A DNA stretch of 64,000 nucleotides from Leptogranulimonas caecicola (lineage in GTDB: Bacteria > Actinomycetota > Coriobacteriia > Coriobacteriales > Atopobiaceae): positions 434,001 to 498,000 of the forward strand of contig NZ_AP025285.1 in assembly GCF_023168405.1 (NCBI RefSeq). The letters are read 5' to 3'. Positions within the stretch are counted from its first letter, which is position 1, and every line of letters starts with the position of its first letter. This document shows positions 45,810-54,120 of the stretch, piece after piece. Position numbers and translations under genes: made by a program. The notes beneath the pieces were generated by a model that made no database searches, was not told the DNA's origin, and saw only the letters and a list, made by a program, of their open reading frames with translations.

Positions 45810-46118
45810 ATGAAGCGCATTCTTTTGGCCTGTGGCTCGGGTTTTGCCACCTCTACTGCAGCGCGTACTCGTCTCGAGCGCCTGCTCAATGAGCATGGCT
45901 ATGAGGGTCGCTACGAGATTCATCAATGCAAAATCGCCGAGGCCGCCCGCCTCTCCGACAGCTTCGACTTTTTGGTGGCTACCATGATGGCTCCGCAGCA
46001 TCTGGGCTGTCCCTATGTCAACGGCATTCCCTTCCTGCTGGGCGAAAACATGGGTCCCTCTGAGCGTCAGGTGCTTCAGCTCATGGAGACTCCCTCGTGC
46101 CACCTAGGCACCAAATAA
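45810..46118 (+). CDS. PTS system IIB component, galactitol type
   Basis: 102 residues. The phosphocysteine loop LLACGSGFATSTAARTRLE (Cys near 8) and overall length match GatB-like IIB enzymes of the lactose/galactitol group, which pass phosphate to a sugar in the IIC channel. The start follows AGAAAGC. No IIA or IIC gene of this type is adjacent: tRNA-Leu lies before and a lipoprotein after. It is therefore an isolated component, possibly regulatory or serving a distant IIC. Confidence 0.82.
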   Translation: MKRILLACGSGFATSTAARTRLERLLNEHGYEGRYEIHQCKIAEAARLSDSFDFLVATMMAPQHLGCPYVNGIPFLLGENMGPSERQVLQLMETPSCHLGTK

Positions 46119-46205
46119 CCTCTGCACACCACGGGGGTGCAGGCCTGTTCCTGCGCGCAAACGGGTACAGTCCTCAAAATGAGGTTTCTTAAGGCTGGAG
46201 GGCAC

Positions 46206-46691
46206 ATGAAACGCAAGATCGCAGCAATGCTTATGGCGGCAACGTTGGCGCTCAGTCTGGGCGCATGCGGTCAATCGTCTTCAGCTACCACCAACAACGA
46301 CGAGGCATCCCAGTCTGCCGATGCCACTGCCACCACCAAGAGCTTCAGCTCTGAGCAGTACGGCAACGTGGGCGAGGGCACTGCCTACCTGGTAAGCGGG
46401 GAGGGCTCTACCCAGAACGGCTCTATCCCCGAGCTTGCGGTGAACCCTGCCAAGCGCGCAGCCCAAATCACGCTGGTACTCGAAGGCGTTCCTGCCGATA
46501 CAATCACCTACGTCTATGTGGATGGCCAAGAAGCCGCCACTCTTAATAAGTCCAGCGAAACCGCTGATTTGGAGCTCAAAGACGAGCAGTTGGACTCCGG
46601 CGAGCATTCGGTGGAGTTTGTGCAGTTCGACTCCAACAAGCCCTCCGGGTCGGTGACCTTCTATCGCGTAGGTCGCTATATGGTGAACTAA
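46206..46691 (+). CDS. Small secreted lipoprotein, function unknown
   Basis: 161 residues. Signal MKRKIAAMLMAATLALSLG with lipobox LGAC (Cys near 21), then a Ser/Thr/Ala-rich linker of 30 residues and a compact beta-rich domain (AAQITLVLEGVPADTITYVYVDGQEA, GEHSVEFVQFDSNKPSGSVTFYRVGRYMV). ATG 46206 follows GGAGGG and starts the signal peptide; the frame is open further upstream. No known family recognised. A 15-bp terminator follows. Confidence 0.8.
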   Translation: MKRKIAAMLMAATLALSLGACGQSSSATTNNDEASQSADATATTKSFSSEQYGNVGEGTAYLVSGEGSTQNGSIPELAVNPAKRAAQITLVLEGVPADTITYVYVDGQEAATLNKSSETADLELKDEQLDSGEHSVEFVQFDSNKPSGSVTFYRVGRYMVN

Positions 46692-46733
46692 CGGGATATC
46701 GGCGAGATCCTTTGGCTGCTGCAACCAGTCAAA

Positions 46734-46775
46734 AACAGCCCTAGAAACGCGCGGTTTCTAGGGCTGTTGCGTTTT
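46734..46775 (+). terminator. Terminator after the small lipoprotein
   Basis: AACAGCCCTAGAAAC (46734-46748) pairs perfectly over 15 bp with 46754-46768, 5-nt loop, then GCGTTTT. A-rich sequence before the stem means it could also end leftward transcription from tRNA-Glu. Confidence 0.92.
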
Positions 46776-46776
46776 G

Positions 46777-46852
46777 TGGTGCCCCCAACGAGACTCGAAC
46801 TCGTGTTTTCGCCTTGAAAGGGCGACGTCCTGGGCCACTAGACGATGGGGAC
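46777..46852 (-). tRNA. tRNA-Glu (UUC)
   Basis: 76 nt on the minus strand. Acceptor GTCCCCA pairs with TGGGGGC, anticodon loop CTTTCAA gives UUC, T arm ACGAG-TTCGAGT-CTCGT, CCA encoded at 46777-46779. Confidence 0.95.
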
Positions 46853-46979
46853 TAAGGCGACTTGTGCGTATCGGCATTAAAAATACCGTGACCTGGCTTA
46901 TAAGGCCTAGGCGCACAAGAGCTTACTGAGTATAGCAAATACTTTTGGGCGCTCCCAGACTCACTCAATAACCCACAAC

Positions 46980-47999
46980 TCAAAAATCGTAGCCGCGGGA
47001 TTGGGCGAAGGAGGCAGCCTGCTCGGCGACTTGGGGCTGGTTGGCGACCCAGGTGATGAACTCGGGCACGTCTACCACCAGAGGGTCTGCCTCGCGCACT
47101 GCCAGGGTGACTTCTTCGAAGGAGCCAGGGGCAAAGGTGGGGCGCAAAGGCAGGTAGGGCTCCACGTAAACCGGATGCAACAGAGCATAAGCGGCGCCTT
47201 CATTGAGGGACAGGAAACCCTGGAGGGCCCTGCGGGCAGCAGGCATGCGGTCCAGCTTGAAGAGCATCACCGTGCGGGCTAGGTTGGTCCAGGCACTGCC
47301 TCGGCGATGGAAGCGGGCATCCAGCTCGTCAAAGCCAGTCTCGTCTTCCAACCGTGCGAAGGCGAGGGCTTGGGTGTGGCGCATGCCCAGCTCGTCGTTG
47401 GGCAATAAATCCAGAAGCTGGCCGGCGGTGGTAAGGGCCCGCTTATAGAAGGCAGCCTCTGTCGCCATAAAGGCGATGGCGGCTTTATGGCGCAGCGCAG
47501 GGCGGGCAAACACGTTGTCCCAGGCAGATCCAGAGGCAGGTATATGGAGCTCTTGGCCTTCCAGCTGTTGGGATTCTAGGTCGATGAGCGCCTCGACCAC
47601 CTCGAAGGTCTCATCTTCTTGCAGCAAGGCAGAGACCACGAGTGCGTCGGTGCAGCGAGGATCGATCTCTAAGGCGTGCCCTGCGGCTGCAAGTACCTGG
47701 TCACGGCGCTTGGCAATGGTGGCCATGTAGTCTTCGTTGGAGAGGAACTCGTCTTCTGGATGCGGCTGGCGATAGCTGTCGAGCACGGGGGCCAGCTTGG
47801 CAAAGGCAATGTCTGAAGGGTGGGTGAGGTATGGCCCAAGGTCTTCTTGGACAGCTTCCAAAAGGGCTGAGAAGGCGCCGTCGCTCATGGGCTCATGGGA
47901 CTCTTTGTAGTAAAGGGCTACGCGCCAAACCAGCTCTTCTTGAAAGGCAGCCGGCGAAGCGGGAGAGCCGCCAGGTGTAAGCGGGGTAAGTGTGCTCAT
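46980..47999 (-). CDS. Helical-repeat (TPR-like) protein, second of a tandem pair
   Basis: 339 residues, mostly alpha-helical, with TPR-like segments (AAGHALEIDPRCTDALVVSALL, AARRALQGFLSLNEGAAYAL). No signal peptide or enzymatic motif. The start ATG 47999 overlaps the upstream stop (ATGA), so the two proteins are translationally coupled. They look like distant paralogues: both have a ...DPxCxDA helix pair in the middle and a similar C-terminal block (EEVTLAVREADPLVV here, DELVLATSEALVLL in the partner). Probable protein-interaction scaffold in the cytoplasm; function unknown. Confidence 0.82.
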   Translation of the reverse strand: MSTLTPLTPGGSPASPAAFQEELVWRVALYYKESHEPMSDGAFSALLEAVQEDLGPYLTHPSDIAFAKLAPVLDSYRQPHPEDEFLSNEDYMATIAKRRDQVLAAAGHALEIDPRCTDALVVSALLQEDETFEVVEALIDLESQQLEGQELHIPASGSAWDNVFARPALRHKAAIAFMATEAAFYKRALTTAGQLLDLLPNDELGMRHTQALAFARLEDETGFDELDARFHRRGSAWTNLARTVMLFKLDRMPAARRALQGFLSLNEGAAYALLHPVYVEPYLPLRPTFAPGSFEEVTLAVREADPLVVDVPEFITWVANQPQVAEQAASFAQSRGYDF

Positions 48000-49153
48000 G
48001 AGCGGGATTGCCCCCAATCGCCAAGCAAATCAGAAGGTCCGTCAAGGTCCCATCCGCCTTCGCCGTCTTGAGGGAACGCATCTGGCCCCTTAGACATTGA
48101 AGAGGCATCCAGCGGCACGGGGCCATTAGTAAGCATGGCCCTCAGTTCGCGCTCGTCTTCCTCGGCTTTTTGGCGCACCAGGGGATCTTGAAGCATAAAG
48201 GCGCCCAGGGTGCCATAGCCCTTGAGGTCCACGCCTTCTTGCAACAGTACCAGCGCCTCGCTGGTGGCCAAGACAAGCTCGTCGTTGGAGTAGGGCTCTA
48301 CCGCCATACGAGCAAAGATGCCCTCGGGTACTGCAGAGGATTGAGAGAGCACATAGGCAGCGTGGGGATAGATGCGCAGGATCTGATGGAGGATCTCGCG
48401 CGCAAGCTTGTAATCGTTGGCCTTGGCGCTCAGGGCCATAAAGGCAAAGGAGGCCCAGGCATCAGGTGCCGGGCGGTTGCGCATCTTGCGCGTGCGCTTT
48501 CGAAGAGAGAGGAAGCCCTCGCCGTCTTCCAGCTTCGCGTAGGCCAGCGCAGCGGTGAAGCGGGCATCAGCCACGTCTTCTGAGTCTTGGGCGAGGAGTT
48601 TCTCGGCAGCGTCGCGGGCAATAGAGTACCTGCCACACACCAGAGCATGAGAGGCCAGGGCAGCCGTCCAGCGATAGGCAGGAAAGAGGAGCAGGCGCGC
48701 CTCGAGGTCTGAGGCTACCTGCGAGGATTTGAGCGCCTCTTGGGCACGGGCCTGGCACACCTCCCAGGTATGAGCCTCGCCGTCTTTGAGGTAGCGATAG
48801 TAGGCCTCGCGGGTGGGGCTTTGCTGGGCCGTCAGGGCGCGCTGGGCATCGAAGCAGCCAGGGTCTAAGGAGACAGACTCAGAGAGCAGGCCTTGGGCCT
48901 CTTGAATGAGGGCGTAGGCGTCGTCCTCGGCCTCTACAAAGGGAAGCTCGTTGTCTATGAGCGTGACGGCCTGGGCCATAAGGTGAAAGGCGCGGTCTTG
49001 GTCTGTTTGAGGCAAGGCATCGTGGTTGCGGGCGAACTGGCGGCGAAAGGCGGCGGCTTCTCGCGCCATCCCGTAGCTGTCGGTAAGTTTGTGGTCGCGC
49101 AAATAGCGGATGCTGAGCAGCTGGTATTCCTCCCGGGCTGCATCAAAAGCCAT
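47996..49153 (-). CDS. Helical-repeat (TPR-like) protein, first of a tandem pair
   Basis: 385 residues, all-helical, rich in Ala, Leu, Glu and Arg. TPR-like stretches include AQGLLSESVSLDPGCFDAQRAL and ARDAAEKLLAQDSEDVADARFTAALAYAKLEDGEGFLSL. The acidic tail (GPDAFPQDGEGGWDLDGPSDLLG) is probably disordered. ATG 49153 follows TAGGAGGAGG, one of the best ribosome sites in the window; an extra ten residues upstream are unlikely. Function unknown. Confidence 0.82.
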   Translation of the reverse strand: MAFDAAREEYQLLSIRYLRDHKLTDSYGMAREAAAFRRQFARNHDALPQTDQDRAFHLMAQAVTLIDNELPFVEAEDDAYALIQEAQGLLSESVSLDPGCFDAQRALTAQQSPTREAYYRYLKDGEAHTWEVCQARAQEALKSSQVASDLEARLLLFPAYRWTAALASHALVCGRYSIARDAAEKLLAQDSEDVADARFTAALAYAKLEDGEGFLSLRKRTRKMRNRPAPDAWASFAFMALSAKANDYKLAREILHQILRIYPHAAYVLSQSSAVPEGIFARMAVEPYSNDELVLATSEALVLLQEGVDLKGYGTLGAFMLQDPLVRQKAEEDERELRAMLTNGPVPLDASSMSKGPDAFPQDGEGGWDLDGPSDLLGDWGQSRS

Positions 49154-49642
49154 GAATCCTCCTCCTAAAAGATAAATAAACAATTATGGCACGAAGGCAA
49201 CGATTCTTTCAAGCATCAAATTAAGGTACCTAGGTGAACATGCAGTTTATAAGTAATTATAATTTAGCGTAAACTATGTGAAATACCAGATAGATGACTA
49301 TATAAAGGTAGACATTTATCGAAATTATAAGGGATGGATAGTAAAGACCCTTACAGTATTAGTCATACATAATTAGCTTTTATTACCGTTCACGGAGAAA
49401 TATTGACCGTTTGTCTGGCTGAATTTAACCAAATAGTTTCAGCTGCTATTCAATGACCGTGAGCGAGAGGCTTGTATTGCCCGTAGGCCGTGGTTTGTAG
49501 AGACACATCTGGCCAACGGGGCAGCGCGTGGGAGGACTGCATCTGGCGGTAGGTTCTAACCTGCAGGTGGAGTACGCACAGGTCTTTCCAGATATCAGTC
49601 TGGCGCACAGTTGCGCCAACGATCCGGAAGAGAGGGACACGC
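49154..49642. promoter_or_regulatory. AT-rich divergent control region before the fructose PTS operon
   Basis: 489 bp without an accepted gene. 49180-49430 is markedly AT-rich. Close to fruA two overlapping hairpins are mutually exclusive: CCAGA...TCTGG (49589-49603) and TGGCGCA...TGCGCCA (49601-49618), sharing the bases TGG. CATCTGGC occurs twice. This looks like a leader or operator controlling fruA. Confidence 0.45.
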
Positions 49643-51163
49643 ATGTCCGAGCACTACGACATCCTCGCATGCACTGGCTGCCCCACCGGCATCGCCCACA
49701 CCTTCATGGCGAAGGAAGGGTTGGAGAAAGCCGCCAAGGAGAAGGGCCTCACCATCAAGGTGGAGACCCACGGTCAGGAGGGCGTGAAGAACGCCATCAC
49801 CGCTGAGGACATCGCCAACGCGAAGGCAGTAGTCATCGCTGCCGACGTGAACGTGGACGAGGGGCGCTTCGCCTCCAAGCCCATGGCCAAGGCTGGCGTC
49901 ACCGCAGGCATCAAAGATCCTGCCGGTCTTATCGATCAGGCTCTGGCTGCCAAACCCGCCAAGGCCGAGGCTGCTCCCACCGACGAGGAGCTGGCCATGG
50001 AGAACCATGGCTTTGAGAAAGGCGGGATTGGCCAGGAGATCTACAAGCACCTCATGAACGGCGTAAGCCACATGCTGGTCTTCGTGGTAGCCGGTGGCGT
50101 GCTCACCGCCATCTCCTTCCTGTGGGGCATCACCTCGTTTGACTCCACGGCTGCCGACTACAACTCCTTCGCCGCCATGCTCAAGATCATCGGCGGCATC
50201 GCCATGAACCTCATGGTGCCCATCCTCTCGGCTTACATCGCCGAGTCCATCGCCGGCCGTCCTGGCCTGGTCCCTGGCTTTGTGGCCGGCATGATCGCCA
50301 TCCAGGGCCTGCCTGTCTCTGCTGAGACCGGCCTCATCGATGCTGGTGGTTCCGGCGTTGGCTTTGGCTTCTTGGGCGGCATCATTGGCGGTTTCTTGGC
50401 TGGCTACGTGGTGGAGGGCCTGAAGAAGGTCTTCTCCCACATCCCTGAGAGCCTCAACGGTCTCAAGGCCATCTTCCTCTATCCTCTGTGCTCCACCTTC
50501 ATTGTTGGTCTTGCCATGCTGGCCATCTCCGGCCCCATGGTGGCCATCAACGAGGGCATGATGAGCTTCTTGGAGAGCCTCCAGGGCGGCAGCCCCATCG
50601 TGTTGGGTCTGGCCATTGGCTGCATGTGCGCCTTTGACATGGGCGGCCCCGTGAACAAGGCTGCCTACGTCACCGGCACCATGCTTCTGGGCGCTGGTCT
50701 CTCCGCCGGCCCAGGCACCGCCGAGTACCTCTCCGGCACCAACTTCATGGCTGCCGTGTCTGCCGCCTGCATCGCTCCTCCTCTGGTGACCTCTTTTGCC
50801 ACCATCGTGGGCAAGAAGTACTTCACCCAGGAAGACCGCGACGCCGGCCTGGTGAACCTCATCCTGGGCTGCACCCACATTACCGAGGGCGCCATCCCCT
50901 TCATGACCAAGAACATTTGGCCCGTGATGCCCATCATGATGCTCTCCTCCTCCATTGCCGCCATCCTCACCCTGCTGCTGGGCGTGCACGTGCCCGCTCC
51001 TCACGGCGGTTTCCTGGTGCTCCCCGTAGTGGATCAGCCCCTGGCGTGGGTCGGCGCCATTCTCGTAGGCGCCCTTGTGGGCGGACTCCTCTTCCTGCTC
51101 TTCAAGAAGTCCCAGTACGACAAAGAGCGCAAGGCCGAGAACGCCGCTCCCAAGGCTGCGTAA
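49643..51163 (+). CDS. fruA: PTS fructose transporter subunit IIBC
   Basis: 506 residues. Residues 1-100 are a fructose-type IIB domain with phosphocysteine in ILACTGCPTGIAHTFMA. After a linker, residues about 130-495 are the IIC channel with about ten membrane helices; typical are GGVLTAISFLWG, LMVPILSAYIAESIAGRPGLVPGF, GFLGGIIGGFLAGY and CTHITEGAIPF. It imports fructose as fructose-1-phosphate. No IIA domain is fused or adjacent, so FruA depends on a IIA elsewhere. Start follows AAGAGAGGG. Confidence 0.94.
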   Translation: MSEHYDILACTGCPTGIAHTFMAKEGLEKAAKEKGLTIKVETHGQEGVKNAITAEDIANAKAVVIAADVNVDEGRFASKPMAKAGVTAGIKDPAGLIDQALAAKPAKAEAAPTDEELAMENHGFEKGGIGQEIYKHLMNGVSHMLVFVVAGGVLTAISFLWGITSFDSTAADYNSFAAMLKIIGGIAMNLMVPILSAYIAESIAGRPGLVPGFVAGMIAIQGLPVSAETGLIDAGGSGVGFGFLGGIIGGFLAGYVVEGLKKVFSHIPESLNGLKAIFLYPLCSTFIVGLAMLAISGPMVAINEGMMSFLESLQGGSPIVLGLAIGCMCAFDMGGPVNKAAYVTGTMLLGAGLSAGPGTAEYLSGTNFMAAVSAACIAPPLVTSFATIVGKKYFTQEDRDAGLVNLILGCTHITEGAIPFMTKNIWPVMPIMMLSSSIAAILTLLLGVHVPAPHGGFLVLPVVDQPLAWVGAILVGALVGGLLFLLFKKSQYDKERKAENAAPKAA

Positions 51164-51263
51164 TCGTGCAGTCTCTCCCTAAGCCCTTTGGCCTTGGGGA
51201 TGCCGAGAAGCCCCGCAACCTCTTGAGGTAGGCGTTTCTTTGGGTAGAAGTTATGCTCCTGAT

Positions 51264-51303
51264 GCGGGCCTGACCTGGTTTCTCAAGGTCCGGCCCGCTT
51301 TTT
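51264..51303 (+). terminator. Terminator or attenuator between fruA and fruK
   Basis: GCGGGCCTGACC (51264-51275) pairs with GGTCCGGCCCGC (51287-51298), one mismatch, followed by TTTTT. It sits 31 bp before fruK, so it likely reduces rather than blocks expression of the kinase, or fruK has its own promoter. Confidence 0.8.
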
Positions 51304-51333
51304 CATTCATTCCAACCTGTTGTGGGAGAACCG

Positions 51334-52257
51334 ATGATCCACACCCTCACTACCAACCCTGCAATCGACATGAACATCCAGACCAGCAAAGGCGAGCTGG
51401 TGCCCGATGCAGTGAATCGCTGCCAGGACGCGGTCTATTCGCCTAACGGCAAGGGCCTCAATGTGTCCTTCACCTTGGCCCATTATGGCTGCCAGAGCCA
51501 GATCCTGGGGTTTTTCGGCGGCTTTACCGGCGACTATATTGTGGAAGGCGCCCGCAAGACCTGCTCTGTGGATCCTATCTATGTGGATGGTATCACCCGC
51601 ATCACCGTGCTTTTGCGCGCCGGCCAAGTGGAGTACACCATGCCCGGCGCCGGTGCTTTCGTGCCTGTCGAGGCGCAGCAGGAGATGCTTTCTAAAGTGC
51701 GCGAGCTGGAGGGCCTTGAGTGCCTGGTGACCTCAGGCTCTTTGGCCCCTGGCATGGAGGGCGACTTCTACGATGAGCTGGCGGGAGTGCTGGCAGAGGT
51801 AGGGGCAGACGCCGTCTTTGACGTGTCCTCCACCCATCTAGCCTCGCTGGTAGGCAAGAAGCCCCTGCTCATCAAGCCTAACGACGACGAGCTGCGCGAC
51901 ATCTTTGGCCTGGATGTGACCGACGACGCCAGCGCGCTGGCCGCTCTTGAGAAGGTCCATGAGCTGGGTGCCCAAAACATCCTGCTCACCATGGGAGGCC
52001 GCGGAGCCTATTTTTACAACGGCGAGCATCTCTGGCGTGCCTCGGCACTGCCCATCAAGCCCTATCAGACGGCCTGCGCAGGAGATGCGACCTTGGGGGC
52101 GTTCTTATCGGTATGGTATGAGAATCGCGACGCTGTGGAAGACGCCCTGAAGCGCGCCATGGCCACCGGCGCCAACGCCGCCCTTTGCCCGGGTATCGGC
52201 GACTTTGCCCGTGTGGAGGAATTCGTGGCCCAAGTGCAGGTAGAGCAGGTGCGCTAG
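51334..52257 (+). CDS. fruK: 1-phosphofructokinase (PfkB family)
   Basis: 307 residues. It phosphorylates fructose-1-phosphate from FruA to fructose-1,6-bisphosphate. The N-terminal TLTTNPAIDMNI is typical of FruK/LacC, and YSPNGKGLNVSFTLAHYG is the substrate-binding segment. LIKPNDDELRDIFG and the catalytic ACAGDATLGAF near the C terminus contain the base Asp; the usual GAGD reads CAGD. ATG 51334 follows GGGAGA. Pairing with fruA supports the specific assignment over tagatose-6-phosphate kinase. Confidence 0.9.
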   Translation: MIHTLTTNPAIDMNIQTSKGELVPDAVNRCQDAVYSPNGKGLNVSFTLAHYGCQSQILGFFGGFTGDYIVEGARKTCSVDPIYVDGITRITVLLRAGQVEYTMPGAGAFVPVEAQQEMLSKVRELEGLECLVTSGSLAPGMEGDFYDELAGVLAEVGADAVFDVSSTHLASLVGKKPLLIKPNDDELRDIFGLDVTDDASALAALEKVHELGAQNILLTMGGRGAYFYNGEHLWRASALPIKPYQTACAGDATLGAFLSVWYENRDAVEDALKRAMATGANAALCPGIGDFARVEEFVAQVQVEQVR

Positions 52258-52373
52258 GGCTTGGGACGAGAGGGGCGCCCTGCGGTCTTTCTGCGAGACC
52301 CCGCTCAGCCTAGGCATCTATCAGCATAGATGCAGCAAGACGTCAAATAAGACAACCTATAATGATACTCCTC

Positions 52374-52406
52374 TGGGGCTCGTGCGCATGCGGGCCCCGG
52401 TTTTTT
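52374..52406 (+). terminator. Terminator after fruK, immediately downstream of a TATAAT box
   Basis: TGGGGC (52374-52379) pairs with GCCCCGG (52394-52400), with a CG..CG pair and a GCGCATGC loop, followed by six T. A perfect TATAAT lies only 10 bp before the stem (52358-52363) but without a clear -35. The rest of the 302-bp gap to adh holds no gene. Confidence 0.8.
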
Positions 52407-52559
52407 ATCGGTCAGAGTAGGGGAGGGCTAGGTAAGGAGTTGCCCGAAGGCGGCGGGGTGAGAGGGCTCTAAAATGACACCTGACTGGCCAAACGGTAGA
52501 GGCGTTTGGCATTCTGGATTGGCTCGCCCGCTGCGAGCCCACAGGAAGGAAGGCAAGTT

Positions 52560-53771
52560 ATGGCCCAATTCACACTCCCTCGCGACATTTTCCATGGCGA
52601 GGGCGCACTGGAGCAACTCAAGACGCTCAACGGCACCAAAGCAATCATTGTCACCGGCGGCGGCTCCATGCGTCGCGGCGGCTTCCTTCAGCGCACCGAG
52701 GAGTATCTGCAAGAGGCCGGTATGGAGACCCTGCTGTTCGAGGGTGTCGAGCCTGATCCCTCAGTAGAGACCGTCATGCGTGGCGCCGAGGCCATGAGGG
52801 AGTTCGAGCCCGATTGGATCGTAGCCATCGGCGGCGGCAGCCCCATCGACGCTGCCAAGGCCATGTGGGCGTTCTACGAGTACCCCGAGATCACCTTCGA
52901 GGACCTCATCACGCCCTTCAGCTTCCCCACGCTGCGCACCAAGGCTAAGTTCTGCGCAATCCCTTCGACCTCTGGCACAGCCACCGAGGTGACCGCCTTC
53001 GCCGTCATCACCGACTACGACAAGGGCATCAAGTATCCTCTGGCAGACTTCAACATCACCCCCGACGTGGCTGTGGTGGATCCGGAGATCGCCTACACCA
53101 TGCCCGCCAAGCTTTGCGCCCACACCGGCATGGACGCCATGACCCACGCCATCGAGGCCTATGTCTCCACCGTGGCCTGCAACTTCACCGATGCCGACGC
53201 CCTGTGGGCCATCGAGCTCATCCACAAGTACGTGGTCAAGTCTTACCAGGGCGACAAAGAGGCGCGCCGTCAGATGCACGACGCTCAGTGCCTGGCCGGC
53301 ATGGCATTCTCCAACGCGCTGCTGGGCATTGTCCACTCCATGGCCCACAAGACCGGCGCCGCATTCTCCGGCGGCCACATCATCCATGGCGCCGCCAACG
53401 CCATGTACCTGCCTCGCGTGATCCAGTACAACGCCAAGGATCCCCATGCCGCTGAGCGCTATGCAGACATCGCCCGTCGCCTGCACCTGGCCGGCGATAC
53501 CACAGAGGAGCTGGTAGCCTCCCTGGTGGCCGAGCTGCGCCACATGAACGACGAGCTCAACATCCCTCAGGCCATCAAGAACTACGGCGAGGGCGGCCTG
53601 CCTGCCGAGGTCTCCATCATCGACGAGACCGAGTTCTTGGAGAAGCTGCCCGAGGTGGCAGCCAACGCCATCGGCGATGCCTGCACCGGCTCCAACCCCC
53701 GCATTCCCACCCAGGAGGAGATGGAGAAGCTGCTCAAGTGCGTCTACTACGACATGGACGTAGATTTCTAA
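52560..53771 (+). CDS. Iron-containing alcohol dehydrogenase
   Basis: 403 residues, group III (iron-dependent) alcohol dehydrogenase. NAD-binding GGGSMRRGGF and VAIGGGSPIDAAKAMW; family signature AIPSTSGTATEVTAFAVI; metal ligands Asp in VVDPE...HTGMDAMTHAIEA and His residues in GIVHSMAHKTGAAFSGGHIIHGAANA. ATG 52560 follows AGGAAGGAAGG. It probably reduces acetaldehyde or butyraldehyde to the alcohol with NADH to dispose of fermentation electrons, or acts on a diol. Codon usage is strongly biased, suggesting high expression. Confidence 0.93.
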   Translation: MAQFTLPRDIFHGEGALEQLKTLNGTKAIIVTGGGSMRRGGFLQRTEEYLQEAGMETLLFEGVEPDPSVETVMRGAEAMREFEPDWIVAIGGGSPIDAAKAMWAFYEYPEITFEDLITPFSFPTLRTKAKFCAIPSTSGTATEVTAFAVITDYDKGIKYPLADFNITPDVAVVDPEIAYTMPAKLCAHTGMDAMTHAIEAYVSTVACNFTDADALWAIELIHKYVVKSYQGDKEARRQMHDAQCLAGMAFSNALLGIVHSMAHKTGAAFSGGHIIHGAANAMYLPRVIQYNAKDPHAAERYADIARRLHLAGDTTEELVASLVAELRHMNDELNIPQAIKNYGEGGLPAEVSIIDETEFLEKLPEVAANAIGDACTGSNPRIPTQEEMEKLLKCVYYDMDVDF

Positions 53772-53829
53772 CGTTCTTCCTGCCGCGAAGGGCGCGCCAC
53801 AACTCTCTTATGCACTAGATATCGAAAAC

Positions 53830-53862
53830 CGCCTTGCCGCATCTGCGACAAGGCGTTTTTTT
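53830..53862 (+). terminator. Terminator of the alcohol dehydrogenase gene
   Basis: CGCCTTG (53830-53836) pairs with CAAGGCG (53849-53855), CGC/GCG pair inside, followed by seven T. Confidence 0.92.
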
Positions 53863-54120
53863 GTTGGCAAAGCAAAGCGAGACCAATGAACTTGAACAGC
53901 CCGCGAGCTGATCCCATAGATTGGGCAACCTGGATATATATAATGTTATATGTATCACAATAAGAGATGTTGTTGCCAAATTGAATTTAAAAAATAACGC
54001 TTACTACCAGCATTTATGAAAATAAACTGAGAGATGAAATTTGCTTATGTGCTTGAATATATAGTTATAGAAGCCGATAATTTAAAGACACAAGTGCTCA
54101 TTGTGGATGAGGAGAGGAAG
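53863..54120. other. AT-rich upstream region of the third surface protein
   Basis: 258 bp, much richer in A+T than its surroundings, especially 53930-54110. No ORF with a ribosome site is seen before ATG 54121, though the frame is open from 54034. It presumably holds the promoter. Confidence 0.5.

Noticed and set aside
45667-46852. tRNA-Leu and tRNA-Glu as integration sites of a genomic island
   Set aside because: No integrase, no repeated tRNA 3' end and no composition change beside them.
49595-51004. 469-codon frame opposite fruA
   Set aside because: His/Asp/Gly-rich antisense translation; fruA itself is unmistakable.
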